Below are positions 59,158 through 64,000 of a DNA stretch of 64,000 bases, piece after piece. The notes beneath the pieces were generated by a model that saw only the letters and a list, made by a program, of their open reading frames with translations, made no database searches and was not told the origin of the DNA. Position 1 is the stretch's first letter; each line of letters starts with the position of its first letter. Both the position numbers and the translations under genes were made by a program. The DNA comes from Byssothecium circinans (lineage: Eukaryota > Ascomycota > Dothideomycetes > Pleosporales > Massarinaceae): positions 829,981 through 893,980 of the forward strand of contig ML976986.1 in assembly GCA_010015675.1 (NCBI GenBank), given 5' to 3'.

Positions 59158-60733
59158 TCAAAGCATATATCGGAACAGCGCCCCCGTTCCATTTTCAATC
59201 CCCTCATGGCCAACAGCTTGATCAGCCTTCCGATTCAACTTCTTCAGCCAGAACCTCAATATTAGCGACGCAGAAGCGAGGCATAACAATGCCACGCCCA
59301 AAACAATGCAGCCCATACGGTAAAGCCTGAAACGTCAATAGTTAGCACATGAATCATCACTCAGGTGAGATGGTTCAACATACGGGGCGCTCCAAGCAGG
59401 ATATAGATATGCAGTTGCAATGTTTGTTGCATTACTGACAGCTGTCGCTAAAGCGAGAGCAACAGCACGTTTCGCCTTTGGTCGGGGAATAGTTGCCGAG
59501 ACCCAAGAAAGAATGATCTGGAAAGCTGAGAAAGCACCGCAAGCCTGGAGGAACATGGCGAAATAGCGAGCCCCGATGTTATAGGTCGACATCGAGATCA
59601 TCTGACCAGCGAAAGAGATCAAGCAAGCGGCAACGATATGGAAACAGTGCTCGCCCGAGCGTCCAGAGTGCCATGAGTTCGCAATCGAAAAGAGGAATGC
59701 GAAGAAGAACGGTGGCGCTGTGAGAAGAAGTGTCTCGACGCGCGGGTATCCAAGCGTATTGACGATGGACGGGAAGAAGTAAGTGAAGCTCATCGAAGTA
59801 ACAGCGCAAGTCTGAATGAACACAAGGAGATAGACCTTTGAATCCTTGAAGCAAGCCTTCATCCCGATGAAAACAGACTTCTTCGCTTCGTCCTTGATGC
59901 CATCGTTCTCACGGTTGAGTCGCCATTGTGCCATCGCAGTCTCTTCCGCGGACAGCCATGACGTGTTGGATGGATAGTTTGGAAGAAGAACATAGCCTAG
60001 GAACGCGACAACGATTGTTAACGCACCCTCCAGAATGAAGATCCACCGCCAAGATTCGTAGCCGCCTGCGCCCTCTAAGCCGTCAACAATGCCGGCTGCG
60101 ATCAGCCCACCGAAGGCCGAGGAAAGTGTATATCCGGAGTAGAAAGTCGCGATCCTGGAAGGCAGTTCTCTGCGCGTGTACCAACAGGAAAGAAAGAAAA
60201 TGCAGCCTGGAAAGTAAGGCCTGAAAAGTCAGCAGCTGTCACGTAGAGATTCGGTGAAGTACGTACGCCTCAGTCACACCAACCATGAATCTCAGAGCAA
60301 CGAGCCCAGCAAAGTTCTGAACAAACCCTGTCGCCCCTGAAACAATACCCCAAACGATGACAACAGTCGGCAAATATATTCTCGGCTTGAAAATGGAGAG
60401 AAGCATATTCGACGGTATCATCATCGAGATGTACCCAGCCCATAGAACCATGACGGCCGTCTGGTACTGCACATCGTCGATTCCGAGTGTGGCTTCCAAG
60501 CCTCCGAGACGCGCATTCGCGATGGCATTTCGATCGAGGATGTTGAGGAGGAAGAGGACGATCAGGATAGGTAAAGAGCGAAGATCGATCTTTCGCACGA
60601 GCTTCTTTTCGAGCTTCGCAAGCTCGTCTAGCGTGTAGTGTCGGATGATCTCAGGGACTTCATTTGGCGTACCCGTTATCGACTCAATTTGCTCGAGGGA
60701 GAGTTTTTGGGTGGAATTTTTATCCCCATCCAT
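59158..60733 (-). CDS. MFS transporter, Dal5-type anion:cation symporter
   Basis: Exons 60733-60267, 60220-59384 and 59326-59158 (490 aa). Plasma-membrane carrier of the allantoate/organic-anion permease group. Seen: charged N-terminus, then KLVRKIDLRSLPILIVLFLL, NILDRNAIANARLGGLEATL after helix 1 (the family's D-R-x-x-I/N-A motif), helices through MIPSNMLLS and WGIVSGATGFVQNF, then LRFMVGVTEA joining PYFPGCIFFLSCWYTRREL across intron 1. A central cytosolic loop (MAQWRLNRENDGIKDEAKK) precedes six more helices. Intron 2 splits the last helix (AWSAP / LYRMGCIVLG). Donors GTACGT and GTATGT, acceptors TTTCAG. Members carry allantoate, nicotinate-like acids, dipeptides or sugar acids; substrate not determined. 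Divergent from the aldolase gene. Confidence 0.92.
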
Positions 60734-61315
60734 CGTGGCGGCTCAGCTCAGCGTCGTGACCGAAGATAGCGAAATCGTGAAGGGCAGGGGTTGGGAAAAA
60801 TAAACTAGAAAGACACGCGACACTTTCAATCCTGCAGAGAAGATACTTGGGATCTAGTTCCAATCTTATACCAGCGTCCTGATAAAGGCGCCCTCCTAAC
60901 GTTCTCCATGCCATGCTGTTTCGGGTCTCGATGCGGGGAACGTCATGCGGCAAATGCTTGTAAGTGTGGAGAAAGAAGGTGACTGGGGAATAATCTGCAT
61001 GTTTTCCGCGTGTGATTAGGTATGATGATGGAGCGATTGGGTGCGGTCACTGCGGTGTTGAGACCGACCGATCGGCGGGTTTGCCGTCTTTTGGCCTCGG
61101 AAAACTTGCTCTCCGTTCGGAACATGATGACGGAAGCGTTCCGAACAGAGGTGGGGTTTTTCATCTAAGCAGATTGAGTGCGTTGTTTTCTGCTACTGTA
61201 CTGACGATGACGATTGCGATTGCCTTTGGGCCGTAAATACTCCTCCTTTCTTTCACACGCACCTTTTTTTACAAACACAAGCTCTCTTTCCGCAACGCAG
61301 AGCCTGCACGTCACG
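60734..61315. promoter_or_regulatory. Shared divergent promoter of transporter and aldolase genes
   Basis: ATGs at 60733 (minus) and 61316 (plus) point apart over 582 bases. No coding support inside. Shared control of the two genes is plausible from position only. Confidence 0.5.
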
Positions 61316-62262
61316 ATGGCGCCCGATCTCTCACAAAACCGCGCTTTAAAAATCGTCACCCACGCGGCAAAGAACAAATACGCCGTCCCTGCCATCTGCT
61401 GTTACAATATCGAATCGATAATTGCGTCCGTGAAAGCCGCTGAAGCGAAGAAATCACCAGTCCTTGTGCAACTTTTCCCTTGGGCGATTCACTTCGCAGG
61501 CGGCATTCTGGTGCATGCTGCGAAAGAAGCTGCCGACAATGCCACTGTACGTTTATCCTCATTTCCCCGAGTTTATCGCAAGGAGCAAAGTTGAATAGCA
61601 AACAGGTCCCAGTAGGCGTCCATATGGACCACGCACAAACCCCCGAAATCGTCAAACGCGCCGCTGACCTTGAGGGCTTTGATGGCATAATGGTCGATAT
61701 GTCGCACTATGAGAAAGAAGAAAACTTCCGCCTCACAAAGGAACTCGTCGTGTACTGCAACGCTCGCGGCATCATCACCGAAGCGGAGCCCGGTCGCATC
61801 GACGGCGGCGAAGACGGTGTTGGTGATGTCTCAGCTATGGGTCTCGAAGCCATCCTAACCACGCCTGAACAAGCCGAAGACTTCGTTTCTCTCGGGATAA
61901 ACTGGCTGGCTCCAGCCTTCGGAAACGTGCATGGGAAGTATGGACCTAAAGGCCCACAGCTGGATTACGACAGGTTGAAGAGAGTGTATGGGAAGGTGGG
62001 CGATCGTGTTGATTTGGTGCTGCATGGAGCGGGCGCGGAGTGGTTTACCGACAAGAAGATGTTACAGAGTACGATTGAGTGCGGCATTGCGAAGATTAAT
62101 CTGAATGATGCCGTTAATAATGAGTTCACGAGAGTTATGAGTGAGAAGGCGGCAAACACGCCCTTGACGACGTTGCTGGAGCAGGCGACGAACGAGATGC
62201 AGAAGAGTGTGGAGCAGTTTATGGATTTCATGGGGTCGACAGGGCAGGCGGATAAGATTTAA
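61316..62262 (+). CDS. Class II (zinc) ketose-bisphosphate aldolase family protein
   Basis: Exons 61316-61546 and 61606-62262 (295 aa), 59-nt phase-0 intron with GTACGT donor and AACAG acceptor. Class II aldolases cleave ketose 1,6-bisphosphates to dihydroxyacetone phosphate and an aldehyde. Seen: ALKIVTHAAKNKYAVPAICC, the D-H motif in GVHMDHAQT (catalytic D85, zinc-binding H86), the EAEPGRIDGGEDG loop, NVHGKYGP and LHGAGAE carrying the other zinc histidines, and NLNDAVNNEFT near the end. It is shorter than housekeeping fungal fructose-bisphosphate aldolase (about 360 aa) and nearer to the tagatose/fructose-bisphosphate GatY-like group, so it is probably an extra enzyme for a special sugar or sugar acid rather than the glycolytic one. 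Confidence 0.9.
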
Positions 62263-63376
62263 ATAGGCTCTTTTATGTTACCGAAACAGATCCATGAGCC
62301 AGTCAATGAAATGTCTATTACTGTTGAGTGGTCCCTTCGCCCTTCACCCCGAACCCTCAACATAGTCCCTAACGATTCCATCAAACTCATCATCCCTTAC
62401 AAATCCACCCGACGCCTTTTTATTCTCAAATTCCGCTGGCCACTATACAGAATCCTTTTCACGTTTAGCTCCTTACCGTCTTCTAATATATCCATTTTTA
62501 TCCTTCCCACTACCCTCTCGAGCAGATCCCTCATATCTTGAAGCGACACACCAATGCCCGGATGGTTTAGACACCTCTCAGACTTGGGAAGCGGTTAAGG
62601 TTGAGCTCTGTAGCCGCGAAGATTAGATCCCGAACTAAGATGCGTGTTGAAGTTTGTTTTCATACCTAGTTTAAAGTCGGCTTCGGCACCGCTGGACATG
62701 ATGCCGTGAAGACATAGACGGCTTGAATGTTTTCTGTCACGACATTACTGGACTGCGTGCCAAGGTCTGCTTTGATGGCTTTTGCTCGGGATGCATCTGT
62801 GTTTGAGGAGAATTGGAGGCTCGATGATGTCATTAAGGATAAGGGAGTGAGCGGCAATCGAATCATCAAGGAGCTTATTTGCCACAAGCTCGCCGGTGAT
62901 AAGGATACGTATTTGGAGATGTGAATATAGAAATAGAGAGTATGAAAGGTTGTTGAATTCCGAGAGGGTTCCGAAAGCCAAGACTTAAAATCAAGGAGGG
63001 AAAGTGAAGAACGGAACCATGCTGTTCATCTTAGATACTTAGTTAAATTGCACAGTACATATATACTTAGGTGGTAAGTATTGTGTATAACTCCCACCGG
63101 TAGCACATATCCGTAACAGATATCGCGCAGCGGGCCTCATCTTGTGCAACTTGCGATTATCGCCGGAAAAATGGGAGAAACTAGGAAGGTGGCGGCTCGT
63201 AGCCGTTAATGAAGCCATCGGCATTCTCACCGGACCCACATCTCGGCTAGCGGACCTCGGTGGAAACGAAAGCGAAGCTCTCATCCATGCGTTCCGATAT
63301 AATTTCTAAAGGTCGCGGTGCAGGCACAAAGACGAAGCTCTACAGGTTAAGAAAACTGCACAATATTATTGGCAAA
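62263..63376. other. Intergenic with a short conserved-looking fragment
   Basis: No intact gene. At 62727-62924 (plus) 65 codons end in ASVFEENWRLDDVIKDKGVS and HKLAGDKDTYLEM, which reads like the C-terminal end of a real protein; no matching upstream exon is seen, so it is probably a gene remnant. Confidence 0.4.
62727..62924 (+). pseudogene. Possible C-terminal gene fragment
   Basis: Open frame of 65 codons with amphipathic helical character (FARDASVFEENWRLDDVI; RIIKELICHKLAG) ending in TGA. Upstream in frame there are stops and no clear acceptor. It could be a small gene, but looks more like the tail of a decayed larger one. Family not recognised. Confidence 0.3.
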
Positions 63377-64000
63377 ATGGCTGACGCGACTGTTTCCGTG
63401 GAGGAGATTAAGAAGCATTCCAGCGCACAGGATTGCTGGATAGTAGTCGATGACGTTGTCTGGGATATAACAGATTTCGTGCCAAAACATCCCGGAGGCC
63501 CTGAAAGTATGTTGTGGTTGGCATCCCAAGCGGATTGAACTGACGAGAATAGTTATCCACAAGCATGCCGGCCACGATGCATCGGCCTCGTATAGCTCCG
63601 TCCATTCGCCTTCGCTCATCGCAAAGACTCTCGGTCCCGCAAAACGCAAAGGCAAAGTCGATTCAAGCACCGACGTTGATCTTCTCAAACCACCGCCGAC
63701 CGAAGAAGCGCAACCAACGCTTGAAGTCGGCGCAAAGCCTCCGTTATCGACTTTGATCAACAGCTACGATTTTGAAGCCGTCGCAGAAAAGACGTTGACG
63801 AAGAAAGCATGGGCATTCTACTCCTCAGCTGCAACGAATCTCGTGACTCGTGATGCGAATAGAAGCATTTTCGATCGCATATGGTTCCGTCCACGGATGT
63901 TGAGGAATATCAGAGACATCGACACGCGGACAACGATTCTAGGTCAAGACGTTCAGTTGCCTTTCTTCGTCAGCCCAGCGGCAATGGCCAGACTAGCGCA
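63377..64000 (+). CDS. CYB2: Flavocytochrome b2-type L-lactate / 2-hydroxyacid dehydrogenase (5' part; cut by window end)
   Basis: Exons 63377-63506 and 63553 to the window edge; 46-nt intron with GTATGT donor and GAATAG acceptor. The N-terminal cytochrome b5 domain has VEEIKKHSSAQDCWIVVDDV and DITDFVPKHPGGPE; H38 and H61 (SSVHSP) are the expected haem ligands, and the splice falls between PE and IIHKHAGHDA. A linker and the start of the FMN-binding alpha-hydroxyacid oxidase domain follow (LINSYDFEAVAEKTLTKKAW; AFYSSAATNL; RPRMLRNIRDIDTRTTILGQ; LPFFVSPAAMARLA). Flavocytochrome b2 oxidises L-lactate and passes electrons to cytochrome c. No mitochondrial presequence is seen at this ATG, unlike yeast Cyb2. 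The active-site half lies beyond the window. Confidence 0.92.

Noticed and set aside
1..64000. CRISPR arrays, tRNA/rRNA genes, telomeric repeats, complete transposons
   Set aside because: Looked for repeated spacers, T-loop/anticodon patterns, TTAGGG runs, terminal repeats and transposase motifs by eye; none was convincing.

Overview
This is a gene-dense window from the nuclear genome of a filamentous ascomycete (Pezizomycotina; Dothideomycetes would fit, but the class is only a guess). The reasons are frequent short introns of about 45-180 bases with GT...AG ends and CTNAC-type branch sites, genes on both strands at roughly 2-3 kb spacing, and typical fungal families: a rhodopsin-domain membrane protein, DUF3431, DUF1996, an AA8 haem domain, a Dal5-type transporter and a fungal APH-like kinase. 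There is no operon logic, and I saw no tRNA, rRNA, CRISPR array or intact transposon.

Layout. 1-3.5 kb: a tiny lysine-rich gene with a 4-nt first coding exon, then poorly coding DNA holding the wreck of a WD40-repeat gene. 4-12 kb: PIG-S/Gpi17 of the GPI transamidase, a serine beta-lactamase/transesterase-fold enzyme, a low-complexity gene of unknown function, and an RBR E3 ubiquitin ligase. 12.8-24.3 kb: Nto1-like PHD subunit of a histone acetyltransferase complex, a Tra2-like SR protein, a DUF3431 membrane protein, and a large conserved-looking nuclear-type protein of unknown function. 24.8-33.1 kb: a minimal O6-alkylguanine-DNA alkyltransferase, a single-pass membrane protein, a TPR-like protein divergent from an APH-like kinase, a tiny lysine/glutamate-rich ORF and an M20 amidohydrolase.

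33.8-45 kb: an acidic low-complexity protein, the Fe-S assembly factor ISD11 (four small exons, easily missed), splicing factor SF3A1, protein O-mannosyltransferase Pmt1 (divergent from SF3A1), a 6PGDH-like dehydrogenase and a small four-helix membrane protein. 45-54.7 kb is gene-poor except for a broken rhodopsin-domain gene and an F-box/LRR protein. 54.7-57.5 kb: two secreted proteins facing each other, a DUF1996 protein and a stand-alone AA8 cytochrome domain. 57.5-64 kb: a candidate small secreted peptide, then a Dal5-type MFS transporter divergent from a class II aldolase, followed by flavocytochrome b2, which runs off the right edge.

Most genes are housekeeping and unrelated to their neighbours. 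The only place where gene order hints at joint work is the right end, where transporter, aldolase and 2-hydroxyacid (L-lactate-type) dehydrogenase could form a small carbon-source utilisation cluster; that is inference. Gene models were built by hand from reading frame, splice signals and family knowledge. Exon ends are well fixed where the protein family continues across the junction, and are flagged where they are not.
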